A stretch of DNA of 64,000 bases from Perlucidibaca sp. (GTDB lineage Bacteria; Pseudomonadota; Gammaproteobacteria; Pseudomonadales; Moraxellaceae). Numbering within the stretch: the first letter of the stretch is position 1; each line of letters starts with the position of its first letter. Both the position numbers and the translations under genes were made by a program. The stretch is taken from the NCBI GenBank assembly GCA_023265995.1, contig JAHFSA010000005.1, forward strand, positions 1-64,000, written 5' to 3'. Of this stretch, positions 54,091 through 62,458 are shown one piece after another. Below the pieces are notes generated by a model. That model searched no databases, was not told the DNA's origin, and saw only the letters and a program-made list of their open reading frames with translations.

Positions 54091-56409
54091 ATGACCCAGC
54101 AAACCCAGACCAGCGAAACCTGGCAGAAGACCGCCTGCATCCTGTGCAGCCTGAACTGCGGCCTGGAAGTGCAGACCGGCGGCGCCGACGGTCGCCAGAT
54201 CATCAAGATGCGCGGTGATGACGCCCATCCGGCATCGCAGGGCTATGTCTGCGAGAAGTCGCAGCGCATGAACCACTACCAGAACGGCGCCGACCGCCTG
54301 ACCTCGCCCATGCGCCGCCGTCCGGACGGCAGCTACGAGGCCATCAGCTGGGATATCGCCATCCGCGAGATCGCGGAGAAATTCAAGGCCATCAAGGCCG
54401 CGCACGGCGGCGAGAGCATTCTGTATTACGGCGGTGGCGGCCAGGGCAACCATCTCGGCGGCGCCTACGGCAATGCCACCCTGCAGGCGCTGGGCGTGAA
54501 GTACCGCTCGAACGCGCTGGCGCAGGAGAAGACCGGCGAATTCTGGGTCCAGGGCAAGATGTTCGGCGTCGGCGCGCACGGCGACTTCGAGCACTGCGAA
54601 GTGGCCTTGTTCATCGGCAAGAACCCCTGGCAGTCGCACGGCTTCGCACGCTCCCGCGTGGTCGTGCGCGAGATCGCCAAGGATCCGGCGCGCAGCCTGA
54701 TCGTGATCGACCCGCGCGTCAGCGAAACCGCCGCCATGGCCGACATCCACCTGCAGATCAAGCCCGGCACCGACGCCTGGTGCCTGTCGGCGCTGGCCGG
54801 CATCCTCGTGCAGGATGACCTGATCGCGCATGACTGGCTGGCTCGCCACACCACCGGTTTCGACGCCATCGCCGATACCCTGCGCGCCATCCCCGTGGCA
54901 CGCTGCGCCGAGGTCTGCGGCGTGCCCGAGGAGAAGCTGCGCGAGGCCGCGCATCGCATCGCCCGCGCCAGGAGCGTGTCGGCCATGGAAGACCTGGGCA
55001 TGCAGATGAACCTGCACTCGACCCTGGGCAGCTACCTGCAGCGCCTGATCTGGGTGCTCACCGGCCATTACGGCCGCCAGGGCACCAGCAACGTCTTCGT
55101 GCCTTTCCTGTCGCTGGCCAAGGCCAGCAAGGGCGACAGCAGCGTCGACAAGAAGGGCAAGGTGCCGGCACCCCGCGTCGAGAAACGCAGCCCGGTGGTC
55201 GGCGCCAAGATCATCATCGGCCTGATTCCCTGCAACGTGATTCCCGACGAGATCCTCACCGATCACCCCAAGCGCTATCGCGCCATGCTCATCGAGAGCG
55301 GCAACCCGGTGCACTCGCTGGCCGACAGCCAGCGCATGCGTGAAGCACTGCGCGCGCTGGAGCTGTCGGTGGTGATCGACGTCGCCATGACCGAGACCGC
55401 GCGCGAGGCCATGTATGTGCTGCCGGCCGCCAGCCAGTTCGAGAAGGCCGAGGCGACCTTCTTCAATCTGGAGTTCCCGCGCAACTGCTTCCACCTGCGC
55501 CAGCCGCTGTTCCCGGCCCTGCCCGGCACGCTGCCCGAGGCCGAGATCCATGCCCGCCTGCTGGAGGCCATGGGCGTGCTCAGCGATGCCGACTACAAGC
55601 CGCTGCGCCTGGCCCTCAAGCTAGGTCGCAAGGCCTTCACGCTGGCCTTCTTCGCAGCCTCGGCCGCCAATCCCCGGGTCATGAAGTATGCCGCGGTCGT
55701 GCTCTATCGCACGCTCGGCCCGACCCTGCCCAAGGGCATGGATGCGGCGGCGGCGGTCTGGGGCATCTGCCAGATGCATGTCATGGGCAACCGCAAGACC
55801 GCCGCCCGCGCCGGCTTCAGCGGCCTGCCGCCGCTGGCTGGCGACCGTCTCTTCCAGGCCCTGCTCGACAACCCGTCCGGCGTGGTCTTCGCCGAGACCA
55901 CCTTCGAGGAGAGCTGGCGCGCCGTCGCGCGGCCGGAAAACCGCATCAGCCTGCACATTCCGGAACTGCTGCCGGAAATCGCGAAACTGGCCACGGATGC
56001 CCCGCCGCATGATCCGGAATACCCGTTCATTCTCGCCGCCGGCGAACGCCGCAGCGACAGCAGCAACACCGCCGTGCGCGATGCCAGCTGGCACCGTCGC
56101 GGCCGCTACGGCACGCTGCGCATCAGCCCGCAGGATGCCGACCGGCTCGGCTGCGCCGATGGCGACCGTCTGCGGCTGAGCACGCGTCGCGCCAGCGTCG
56201 AGGTCGAGGCGGAAGTCACCGACATGATGCAGCCGGGCAACATCTCGCTGCCCAATGGTCAGGGTCTGGACTATCGCAACGCGAATGGCGAGATGGTGCG
56301 ACGTGGCGTGGCGCCGAACGAGCTCACCGACAACAGTCAACGCGACATCATTGCCGGCACGCCCTGGCACAAGTTCGTGCCGGCAAAGCTGGAGCGGATC
56401 ACGGCGTGA
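54091..56409 (+). CDS. Molybdopterin-dependent oxidoreductase (formate dehydrogenase/nitrate reductase superfamily)
   Basis: A 772-residue protein. The N-terminal 4Fe-4S site is CILCSLNC plus YVCEK (four Cys at about 14-64), followed by the Mo-bis-MGD domains (AISWDIAIREIAEKF, YGGGGQGNHLGGAY, LFIGKNPWQSHG, VIDPRVSETAAMADIHLQIKPGTD) and a C-terminal cofactor-binding barrel (RYGTLRISPQDADRLGCADGD). No Tat signal, so it is cytoplasmic. No electron-transfer subunit or FdhD gene is nearby, so its partner is unknown. Start at ATG 54091. Substrate cannot be read from the sequence by eye. Confidence 0.87.
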   Translation: MTQQTQTSETWQKTACILCSLNCGLEVQTGGADGRQIIKMRGDDAHPASQGYVCEKSQRMNHYQNGADRLTSPMRRRPDGSYEAISWDIAIREIAEKFKAIKAAHGGESILYYGGGGQGNHLGGAYGNATLQALGVKYRSNALAQEKTGEFWVQGKMFGVGAHGDFEHCEVALFIGKNPWQSHGFARSRVVVREIAKDPARSLIVIDPRVSETAAMADIHLQIKPGTDAWCLSALAGILVQDDLIAHDWLARHTTGFDAIADTLRAIPVARCAEVCGVPEEKLREAAHRIARARSVSAMEDLGMQMNLHSTLGSYLQRLIWVLTGHYGRQGTSNVFVPFLSLAKASKGDSSVDKKGKVPAPRVEKRSPVVGAKIIIGLIPCNVIPDEILTDHPKRYRAMLIESGNPVHSLADSQRMREALRALELSVVIDVAMTETAREAMYVLPAASQFEKAEATFFNLEFPRNCFHLRQPLFPALPGTLPEAEIHARLLEAMGVLSDADYKPLRLALKLGRKAFTLAFFAASAANPRVMKYAAVVLYRTLGPTLPKGMDAAAAVWGICQMHVMGNRKTAARAGFSGLPPLAGDRLFQALLDNPSGVVFAETTFEESWRAVARPENRISLHIPELLPEIAKLATDAPPHDPEYPFILAAGERRSDSSNTAVRDASWHRRGRYGTLRISPQDADRLGCADGDRLRLSTRRASVEVEAEVTDMMQPGNISLPNGQGLDYRNANGEMVRRGVAPNELTDNSQRDIIAGTPWHKFVPAKLERITA

Positions 56410-56968
56410 GGGCGGGCTCTGCTGCGGTGACACGGACCCGGTAGACCATGGATGGCAGATAGCTGCCGCCATGCAGGCTCCAGAGCGCCTGCGACTCGCT
56501 CAGGGACAGAGCCGCAGGCTCGACACTGACTCTCGCGATGCCGGGATCCAGCTGTGGCGGTTTGCCTTGATGCAGCGGCTGCGTCTCGGCCACAGGCAGG
56601 ACAGGCGTGGCCACGCCCGGCGGAGCATCCTGCGTGAAGACCGGGTTTTGCTCGAGAAAGTCCATCGCCACTGTGAGCAGCTTGATGCCATCGGCATAGT
56701 TGGCTGCAACAAAGCTGGCAGCACAAACCATCAGGAACTCGGCCGACCCGCCCTGTGGCTGTCGCAGTGCGGACGGCAATGCCTTGCGCTGCGGCTCGAT
56801 AGAGATATCCGCCAGAAAGACTATCAGCTTGTTGCCGATGCCAGCCGGCACACCGCCATCCAGCTCACGAGGCGGCGCTGCCACGACAACCGCCTCGCTC
56901 AAGGCGAGACGACAACGCAGGTGGAAGTCGAGCGCAGCGGCAAGATGCTGCAGGGGTGACAGGAGCAT
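56399..56968 (-). CDS. Orphan DUF4255/Pvc16-like protein
   Basis: A 189-residue protein whose pattern fits the DUF4255 (Pvc16) tail-terminator family of contractile injection systems. It has an N-terminal ASF-like helix, NKLIVFLADISIEPQRKA (the family's strand plus NP-x-RN region), EFLMVCAASFVAANYADGIKLL, MDFLEQNPVFT and an end LSLSESQALWSLHGGSYLPSMVYRV. No sheath, tube, baseplate or AAA gene lies nearby, so it is an orphan. The ATG at 56968 is chosen; a GTG six bases earlier is possible. Its 3' end overlaps the molybdoenzyme gene by 11 bases. The family call rests on pattern memory only. Confidence 0.6.
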   Translation of the reverse strand: MLLSPLQHLAAALDFHLRCRLALSEAVVVAAPPRELDGGVPAGIGNKLIVFLADISIEPQRKALPSALRQPQGGSAEFLMVCAASFVAANYADGIKLLTVAMDFLEQNPVFTQDAPPGVATPVLPVAETQPLHQGKPPQLDPGIARVSVEPAALSLSESQALWSLHGGSYLPSMVYRVRVTAAEPALTP

Positions 56969-56982
56969 GATCACCGTCGTGC

Positions 56983-57447
56983 TCAGCCTGCTTCCAGCTG
57001 CGCCTTCAGATTCTGCCCCGCCGCCGTCAGCACCGCCTCGAAGTCGCGCAGGAACGACGGCAGCACGAGCCGGAACGGATGCCAGGTGCGGAACACGAAA
57101 TCGACATCCCAGTGCAGGCGCGAGCGGTCGGGCGCGACGGCCTCGACGCTGACCCGGCCGAGGTGGGACAGCAGCCCCGGCATGCCCTTGAAGAGCACGT
57201 ACTCGAAGCTGTGCGGCGGGTTCCAGGCGGTGATTTCCTCATGTATGTCGGTCCACAGCGCCGGCTTGAACTGCACCACGCGAATGGCACCAAGGCCGTT
57301 GCGCGGCGTGCCCTCGCGGGTCAGCGTCACCGCCTTCACGGCCGCGACCCAGCTTGCTGTGTCCTCGTGCTGGCAGACGCGCTCCCAGACCGCGCCCTGC
57401 GGCGCGGAAATATCGGTGCTGACACGAATGCTGGCTGACTTGGACAT
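56983..57447 (-). CDS. SRPBCC-family (START-like) protein
   Basis: A 154-residue protein with the polyketide cyclase/SRPBCC layout: STDISAPQGAVWERVCQHED at the start, TREGTPRNGLGAIRVV, then WNPPHSFEYVLFKGM and a C-terminal helix. The family binds hydrophobic ligands in a deep cavity. The ATG at 57447 gives the family start. It lies 14 bases upstream of the DUF4255-like gene and 69 downstream of the YbjQ gene; function unknown. Confidence 0.82.
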   Translation of the reverse strand: MSKSASIRVSTDISAPQGAVWERVCQHEDTASWVAAVKAVTLTREGTPRNGLGAIRVVQFKPALWTDIHEEITAWNPPHSFEYVLFKGMPGLLSHLGRVSVEAVAPDRSRLHWDVDFVFRTWHPFRLVLPSFLRDFEAVLTAAGQNLKAQLEAG

Positions 57448-57516
57448 GGCGGCTCGACCTGGCTGGATGTCCCCGGACAATAAGGCCATCCACCCCGCCA
57501 GAGCCACCACCAGTCG

Positions 57517-57861
57517 TCAGGTGGGCGGCACGCCCTCCTCCTCGACCACCACCGCCGTGCCATAGCAAAGCACCTCGGTCAGGCCGGCCATGACCTCGGT
57601 GGCGTCGTAGTGCATGGCGACTATGGCATCGGCACCCAGCGCCTCGGCATGCTCGCACATGAGCCGGTAAGTCTCGGCACGCGCTCGCTCGCAGAGCGTG
57701 GTGTAGATGGTGATGTTGCCGCCGAACAGCGACTGCAGCGCCCCCAGCAGATTGCCGACCACGGAGCGCGAGCGCACCGTGATGCCGCGCACGACGCCGA
57801 GACTGCGTGTCACCTTGTAGCCAGGCAGTGTCAGCGCCGTGGTCACCATGTCATCCTGCAT
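57517..57861 (-). CDS. YbjQ/UPF0145 heavy-metal-binding-domain-like protein
   Basis: A 114-residue protein of the YbjQ family: [24 protein letters not shown], then [27 protein letters not shown] and [11 protein letters not shown]. The family forms pentamers; the physiological role is unknown. AGGAGC stands before the ATG. It is one of a series of small minus-strand genes in the second insertion. Confidence 0.9.
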   Translation of the reverse strand: MQDDMVTTALTLPGYKVTRSLGVVRGITVRSRSVVGNLLGALQSLFGGNITIYTTLCERARAETYRLMCEHAEALGADAIVAMHYDATEVMAGLTEVLCYGTAVVVEEEGVPPT

Positions 57862-57887
57862 GAAAGCTCCTGTTGGCTGCCCGCGGC

Positions 57888-58160
57888 CTACTCGGCCGTG
57901 GTCGGATCAATGATGTTGGCAACCCGCGATACGCGATTGGCGGGGAAGCCGCCTTGCCGCGCATGCTCCAGCACCAGCTCCTCGTTGGGCGCGATGTAGA
58001 CGCAATAGACCCTGTCATCCGTGACATAGCTGTGCAGCCACTGGATCTGCGGACCGAGTCCGCCGAGCACGCCGCAGGACTTCTGCGAAATGGCTCTCAG
58101 GTCATCGGCCGAGAGCTTTCCGGCCCCCGGGATATCTCTTTCTATGACGTATTTCGGCAT
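57888..58160 (-). CDS. DUF4242 family protein
   Basis: A 90-residue ferredoxin-like-fold protein beginning [17 protein letters not shown], with [20 protein letters not shown] and [12 protein letters not shown], the usual DUF4242 text. A Streptomyces relative binds nickel; no function is proven for this branch. The ATG at 58160 is the family start. It lies 26 bases upstream of the YbjQ gene. Confidence 0.85.
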   Translation of the reverse strand: MPKYVIERDIPGAGKLSADDLRAISQKSCGVLGGLGPQIQWLHSYVTDDRVYCVYIAPNEELVLEHARQGGFPANRVSRVANIIDPTTAE

Positions 58161-58202
58161 GGCAACTCTCCCTGTCCGTGGCAGGCTCATCCTGACCAGG
58201 TC

Positions 58203-58640
58203 CTACTCCTTGCTGTTGCAGTTGAGCATCCAGCAGATTCCGAAACGATCCGTGAAACTGGCGAAATAGGCGCCCCAGAACATGTCCTGCAACGGCATTT
58301 CGACATGCCCGTCACACGACAAGGCCTGGAACAGACGTTCGGTCTCGCCGCGACTGTCGGGCTCGATGCTTATGTGCACGTTGTTGCCCTGCAGCACCGA
58401 GAAGCCCATGGATTCGGGGGCGTCGGTGCCCATCAGCACACAGCCGCCGGGTAGCGCCAGTTCGACATGCATGACGAGGTTGCGATCAGCCTCGGCCAGC
58501 GGCGGATGATCCGGCTGTGCCGGAATATCGCTGAAACGGTGGATGGGCCCGAGAAAGTCGCCGCCAAACACCGAACGGTAGAACAGGAAGGCCTGCTCGG
58601 TGCTGCGAGGAAAATTGAGATAGATGCTGACGCGTGCCAT
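58203..58640 (-). CDS. PhnB-like VOC-family protein
   Basis: A 145-residue protein of the YjdN/PhnB group: VSIYLNFPRSTEQAFLFYRSVFGG at the start, MHVELALPGGCVLMGTDA in the middle, and DMFWGAYFASFTDRFGICWML at the end. The usual metal ligands are partly replaced, as in other PhnB-like proteins, so catalysis is uncertain. GGAGG-like sequence precedes the ATG. It is followed by 159 bases (58641-58799) in which I see nothing. Confidence 0.87.
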   Translation of the reverse strand: MARVSIYLNFPRSTEQAFLFYRSVFGGDFLGPIHRFSDIPAQPDHPPLAEADRNLVMHVELALPGGCVLMGTDAPESMGFSVLQGNNVHISIEPDSRGETERLFQALSCDGHVEMPLQDMFWGAYFASFTDRFGICWMLNCNSKE

Positions 58641-58799
58641 GGAATGAACCTCCGGCTCCGGGAGGAGCCCAGCCGGTACGGGATCACGACAACTACAGCC
58701 TACTTCTACCACTCCGGCAGTTCGGCGTCCGGGCCAGCCGACGTGAGGCGGCATGAGACAGATGATGTGCCTGCTGCAGCCTCATGACCAGCCCCCGAC

Positions 58800-59210
58800 T
58801 CAGGCCTCCGGCGTGCCGGTATCGACCCGGCCCTGCCCCTGCCCCTTGCGGGCCGCGCTGGCCAGCGCCTCGTAACGGGTACGAAAGGCCTCCAGCGTTT
58901 CCTCGTCCAGCTCCTCCAGGTCGAGCAGGGCATTGTGCGCGCCCTGCGTGGCCCGGATCAGCTCGTCGAGCTTGATCTGTATGGCCTCGGTGTCCCGGTT
59001 CTGGGTGTTCTGGATAAGAAACACCATGAGGAAGGTGACGATAGTGGTGCCGGTATTGATCACCAGCTGCCAGGTATCGCTGAAGCCGAACAAGGGGCCG
59101 GTGACAAGCCAGACCAGAATGACGAAAAGAGCGAAGGCGAAGACCCTGGGGCGGCCGCAGAAGCGTGCCGACAGCTTGGCGAAACGGGAGTACCAGGCGG
59201 ATGCTTTCAT
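58800..59210 (-). CDS. Low-affinity iron permease family membrane protein
   Basis: A 136-residue protein with two transmembrane helices (about 24-42 and 52-70) and the family text FSDTWQLVINTGTTIVTFLMVFLIQNTQNRD, followed by a coiled-coil-like acidic tail (LDLEELDEETLEAF). It is related to the fungal Fet4 N-terminal module, but in bacteria transport is unproven. It lies 19 bases after the VIT gene on the same strand, suggesting a shared iron/manganese theme. Confidence 0.85.
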   Translation of the reverse strand: MKASAWYSRFAKLSARFCGRPRVFAFALFVILVWLVTGPLFGFSDTWQLVINTGTTIVTFLMVFLIQNTQNRDTEAIQIKLDELIRATQGAHNALLDLEELDEETLEAFRTRYEALASAARKGQGQGRVDTGTPEA

Positions 59211-59229
59211 GCCACTACCTCGCGATGAT

Positions 59230-59925
59230 TCAGATCACGGCACCGAACATGCGGCCGGCAGCAGCCGTCAGCGCCATGGCAAACGCGCCCCAGAAGGCCA
59301 CGCGGAGAGCGCCCCTGGTCAATGATGCGCCCCCGGCATACGCCGCCGTGGCGCCGAGCACGGCCAGGGCCGCCAGCGCCGACAGGGAGGAGGCCGCGAC
59401 AATCCGGTCGGCGGGGGCGAGCATGACCGTGGCCGTCGGCACGATGGCACCGACCATGAACGACAGCGCCGACGCCATGGCCGCCTGCACCGGTCGTGCC
59501 CGCAGTGTTTCCGATATGCCCAGCTCATCGCGGGCGTGCGCTTCCAGGGCGTTGACCGACATCAGCTGCTCCGCCACCTGCTCGGCCAGCGGCTGCTCCA
59601 GACCGCGCCCGACATAAATGGCCGTCAGCTCCGCCAGCTCATGCTCGGGGTGCGTCGCCAGCTCGTGCCGTTCACGCGCCAGATCCGCCTCTTCGGTGTC
59701 GGACTGCGACTGCACCGACACGTACTCCCCGGCCGCCATGGACATGGCACCGGCCACCAGACCGGCGACCGCCGTCAGCAGGATGGCATTTTGCGAGGCC
59801 CCGGACGCCGCCACGCCAACCACCAGACTGGCCACCGAGATGGTGCCGTCGTTGGCACCCAGGACAGCGGCGCGCAACCAGCCGATCTTCTCGGCATTGT
59901 GAGATTCGTGATGCATCCTCGACAT
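59230..59925 (-). CDS. VIT-family Fe2+/Mn2+ transporter-like protein
   Basis: A 231-residue membrane protein. LRAAVLGANDGTISVASLVVGV and AGLVAGAMSMAAGEYVSVQSQ are the VIT1/CCC1 hallmarks, followed by a short cytosolic metal-binding-type segment (DTEEADLARERHEL) and three more helices. Such proteins export or sequester Fe2+ or Mn2+. It probably forms an operon with the low-affinity iron permease-like gene. The 247 bases upstream (59926-60172) hold only the Phd/VapC operator. Confidence 0.92.
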   Translation of the reverse strand: MSRMHHESHNAEKIGWLRAAVLGANDGTISVASLVVGVAASGASQNAILLTAVAGLVAGAMSMAAGEYVSVQSQSDTEEADLARERHELATHPEHELAELTAIYVGRGLEQPLAEQVAEQLMSVNALEAHARDELGISETLRARPVQAAMASALSFMVGAIVPTATVMLAPADRIVAASSLSALAALAVLGATAAYAGGASLTRGALRVAFWGAFAMALTAAAGRMFGAVI

Positions 59926-60135
59926 GTCCGGGTCCCTGGTTGATGACAGATATTCGCCGGCTGGCCATGCAGTGCGGTCCTGTGAAAACCGCCTCGCGAA
60001 ACCGGCTTGCCGTATCTAGCCTTGTCATGCCGGCAGCCGCCAGGCGTGTGTGCCAGCATGGCAAACAATCCTGCCGCCAACAACACGGTCCGGCTGCGGA
60101 CAGCGACAACTGGCCCGGCTCGCTCACACAATATA

Positions 60136-60152
60136 AACTAAGTTGAACTAAG
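60136..60152 (+). promoter_or_regulatory. Direct repeats before the Phd/VapC genes
   Basis: AACTAAG occurs at 60136-60142 and again at 60146-60152, exactly ten bases apart, that is, on the same face of the helix. This is a plausible binding site for the antitoxin, 21 bases before its start. Confidence 0.45.
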
Positions 60153-60172
60153 CCATGCACGCAGCCATAGCC

Positions 60173-60406
60173 ATGCGCACCATCAATATTCACGAAGCCA
60201 AGACGCATCTGTCGCGCCTGGTCGAGGACGCCGCCGAAGGCGAGGAAATCATTCTTGCCAAGGCCGGCCGCCCGGTCGCGCGCCTTGTGCCGCTGGCCAC
60301 CGGACGCAGGCTCAGGATAGGCCTGCTCAAGGGCAAGCTGGTCGTGCCCGATGATTTCGATGCTCCCCTGCCTGACGCCGTGCTCGGCAGCTTCGAGGGC
60401 GAATGA
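60173..60406 (+). CDS. Phd/YefM-family antitoxin
   Basis: A 77-residue protein with the family start MRTINIHEAKTHLSRLVEDA, then EEIILAKAGRPVARLVPL and a C-terminal toxin-binding arm (PDDFDAPLPDAVLG). It should neutralise the PIN-domain toxin and repress the operon. The ATG at 60173 is chosen over one 18 bases earlier because it gives the canonical N-terminus. The toxin gene follows directly. Confidence 0.93.
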   Translation: MRTINIHEAKTHLSRLVEDAAEGEEIILAKAGRPVARLVPLATGRRLRIGLLKGKLVVPDDFDAPLPDAVLGSFEGE

Positions 60407-60408
60407 TC

Positions 60409-60783
60409 ATGCGCCTGCTGCTCGACACGCACGCACTGCTCTGGCTGCTGGCCGATGACCCGCGCTTGAAGCCCGCTCTGCCGACCTTGCGACAAGCCGA
60501 CGAAATTCATGTCAGCGCCGCCTCGTGGTGGGAACTGGCAATCAAGATCGGCATGGGCCGGCTGCAATATGATCTGCCGGCACTGCGGCAGGCGGCGGCA
60601 GACAGCGGTCTGCTGGAGTTGCCCGTCAGCGGCCAGCACACCGAAGCCTTGCTGCACCTGCCGCCGCATCACCGCGATCCCTTCGACCGCCTGCTGGTGG
60701 CTCAGGCCCTGACCGAGCCCATGCGCCTGCTGACCCATGACGAACAAGTGGCGCGCTACACCGAGCTGGCCATCCGCTTCTGA
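60409..60783 (+). CDS. vapC: VapC-type PIN-domain toxin
   Basis: A 124-residue PIN ribonuclease. Acidic active-site residues lie in LLLDTHALLWLL, SAASWWELAIK, HRDPFDRLLVAQA and LLTHDEQV. It cuts RNA and stops growth when the antitoxin is lost. Of two close ATGs (60403 overlapping the antitoxin stop, and 60409) the second gives the family N-terminus MRLLLDTH. The pair lies just upstream of trmB. Confidence 0.92.
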   Translation: MRLLLDTHALLWLLADDPRLKPALPTLRQADEIHVSAASWWELAIKIGMGRLQYDLPALRQAAADSGLLELPVSGQHTEALLHLPPHHRDPFDRLLVAQALTEPMRLLTHDEQVARYTELAIRF

Positions 60784-60859
60784 GCCTTCGATAGCCCATC
60801 TCCGCCACAGCGCTTACAATACCGGCCTGATCCGCCAGCCATTCCCTTCGAGCCCCGTC

Positions 60860-61561
60860 ATGAGCGACAACCCGAGCCCGCGTCCGTTCACCGAGCGCAT
60901 CAAGACCTTCATGCCGCGCTCGTCGCCGCTCAACACCTCGCAGCAGCGCGGTATTGAGGAGTTCGCGCCGCACTATGTGCTGAAGCTCGCCGACGGCGCG
61001 CTCGACCAGCAGGCCGTGTTCGGACGCGTGGCGCCGCTGACGCTGGAAATCGGCTTCGGCATGGGTCACACCCTGGTCGAGATGGCCGCGGCAGCCCCGG
61101 AGCGCGATTTCATCGGCATCGAAATCCACAAGCCTGGCGTCGCCCAGCTCTGCTTCGACGCCGGCACGCGTGCGCTGCCCAACCTGCGCTGCTACAGCGA
61201 GGATGCCGTCGAAGTGCTGGAGAAGGCCATCGCCGATGCCGGCATCGACACGCTGCAGCTGTTCTTCCCCGATCCCTGGCAGAAGGCGCGCCACCACAAG
61301 CGCCGCTTCGTGCGCCCGGACCTGATCGCGCTGGTGCGGCGCAAGCTGCGCATCGGCGGCCGTTTCCACATGGCCACCGACTGGGCACCCTATGCCGAAT
61401 GGATGCTGGAGCACATGGAAGCCGCCCCCGGCTTCGCCAATGCCCACGCCAGGGGCGAATACCATCCCCGCCCCGACTGGCGTCCGCTGACCAAATTCGA
61501 GAAACGCGGCCAGAACCAGGGCCATGGCGTATGGGATCTGATCTATGAACGCATTGACTGA
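60860..61561 (+). CDS. trmB: tRNA (guanine-N7-)-methyltransferase
   Basis: A 233-residue SAM enzyme. It has LEIGFGMGHTLVEMA for SAM binding, then IGIEIHKPGV, LFFPDPWQKARHHKRR with the PDPW/KKRH-type active-site text, and TDWAPYAEWMLEHM and TKFEKRGQNQGHGVWDL at the end. It makes m7G46 in tRNA. In Pseudomonas it follows thiG directly; here 7.4 kb lie between them. Its end overlaps the next gene by 17 bases. Confidence 0.97.
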   Translation: MSDNPSPRPFTERIKTFMPRSSPLNTSQQRGIEEFAPHYVLKLADGALDQQAVFGRVAPLTLEIGFGMGHTLVEMAAAAPERDFIGIEIHKPGVAQLCFDAGTRALPNLRCYSEDAVEVLEKAIADAGIDTLQLFFPDPWQKARHHKRRFVRPDLIALVRRKLRIGGRFHMATDWAPYAEWMLEHMEAAPGFANAHARGEYHPRPDWRPLTKFEKRGQNQGHGVWDLIYERID

Positions 61562-62381
61562 CAACACGCCGGCGCAGGCCGGTGTTCGGGCTCTGCCGTC
61601 AGCCGCCGAGGGCGTCGCTCCGGTTCCCGACGCGAGTGACAGCGCGCCCGAACAGCCTCCACTGTTCCGCGGCCGCATCTCCGACTGGTTGCTGTTCGGG
61701 CTGGCGCTGCTGTCCATCGCCATGCTGGCCTGGCAGAACTTCGGCGTGGTCACCAGCCAGCAGCTGTTCTGGATCCGCGCCATCGACTACGGCGTCTGCG
61801 CCATCTTCGTCGCCGAGTTCTTCCTGCACTGGCGCCAGGAGCAATGGACGCTGCGCTACCTGAGCCGCAACTGGTACGCCTTCCTCGGCATGATCCCGGT
61901 GTCGCACTCGCTGCTGCATCACCATCCGTGGATACGTCTGCTGCTGGTGCTCGCCCGTCTCGCCCGCGCCATCGACCGCATACTCGGCGAGGGCTTCGTG
62001 CTGCGCCTGCTCAACCGCGTCAAGGACCTCGTCATCGGCGCCATCAGCGGCGCCATCACGGTGGCGGTGCTGAACGAAGTCGCGGATGTGCTGGTGAAGG
62101 GCACCTACACGCGCAACATCTCGCGGGCACTGGCGGAGAACGAGGCCGATCTGCGCACCATGGTGCTGGAAAAGCTGCGTAACGACCCGCAGGCCGGCAA
62201 GCTGCGCTGGCTGCCCTACTACGACTCCATCGTGGAGTCGGTGATCACCGCCGTGCTGCGCGTGACCGAGGGCATCCTCAACGATCCACGCACCGACGAA
62301 CTGGTGGCGGACCTGCTGCGCGAGAACATCGCCCAGCTGCGCGCCGCCGTGGAACAGGCACAGTCAGACCGACAGACCTGA
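61545..62381 (+). CDS. Membrane protein with voltage-sensor/ion-transporter-like N-terminal helices
   Basis: A 278-residue protein. After a Pro/Ala-rich start of about 40 residues there are hydrophobic segments at about 47-67, 75-95 and 108-130, with Arg-rich WIRLLLVLARLARAIDRIL resembling an S4 helix, but no clear pore loop. The C-terminal half is soluble and helical (TRNISRALAENEADLRTMVLEKLR). It could be a channel-derived or voltage-sensor-only protein. Coupled to trmB by a 17-base overlap. I do not recognise a named family. Confidence 0.55.
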   Translation: MNALTDNTPAQAGVRALPSAAEGVAPVPDASDSAPEQPPLFRGRISDWLLFGLALLSIAMLAWQNFGVVTSQQLFWIRAIDYGVCAIFVAEFFLHWRQEQWTLRYLSRNWYAFLGMIPVSHSLLHHHPWIRLLLVLARLARAIDRILGEGFVLRLLNRVKDLVIGAISGAITVAVLNEVADVLVKGTYTRNISRALAENEADLRTMVLEKLRNDPQAGKLRWLPYYDSIVESVITAVLRVTEGILNDPRTDELVADLLRENIAQLRAAVEQAQSDRQT

Positions 62382-62458
62382 GCAACAGACCGCCTGCCTT
62401 GCCCGGCGGCGGCTTTTCCTCTATCAAGGTCAGGCCTGTCCCGATCTGATGAGAGCCC

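Noticed and set aside
62380-62430. A terminator after the voltage-sensor-like gene
   Set aside because: CCGCC...GGCGG with a short T-run is present, but the loop is long and the pairing weak.
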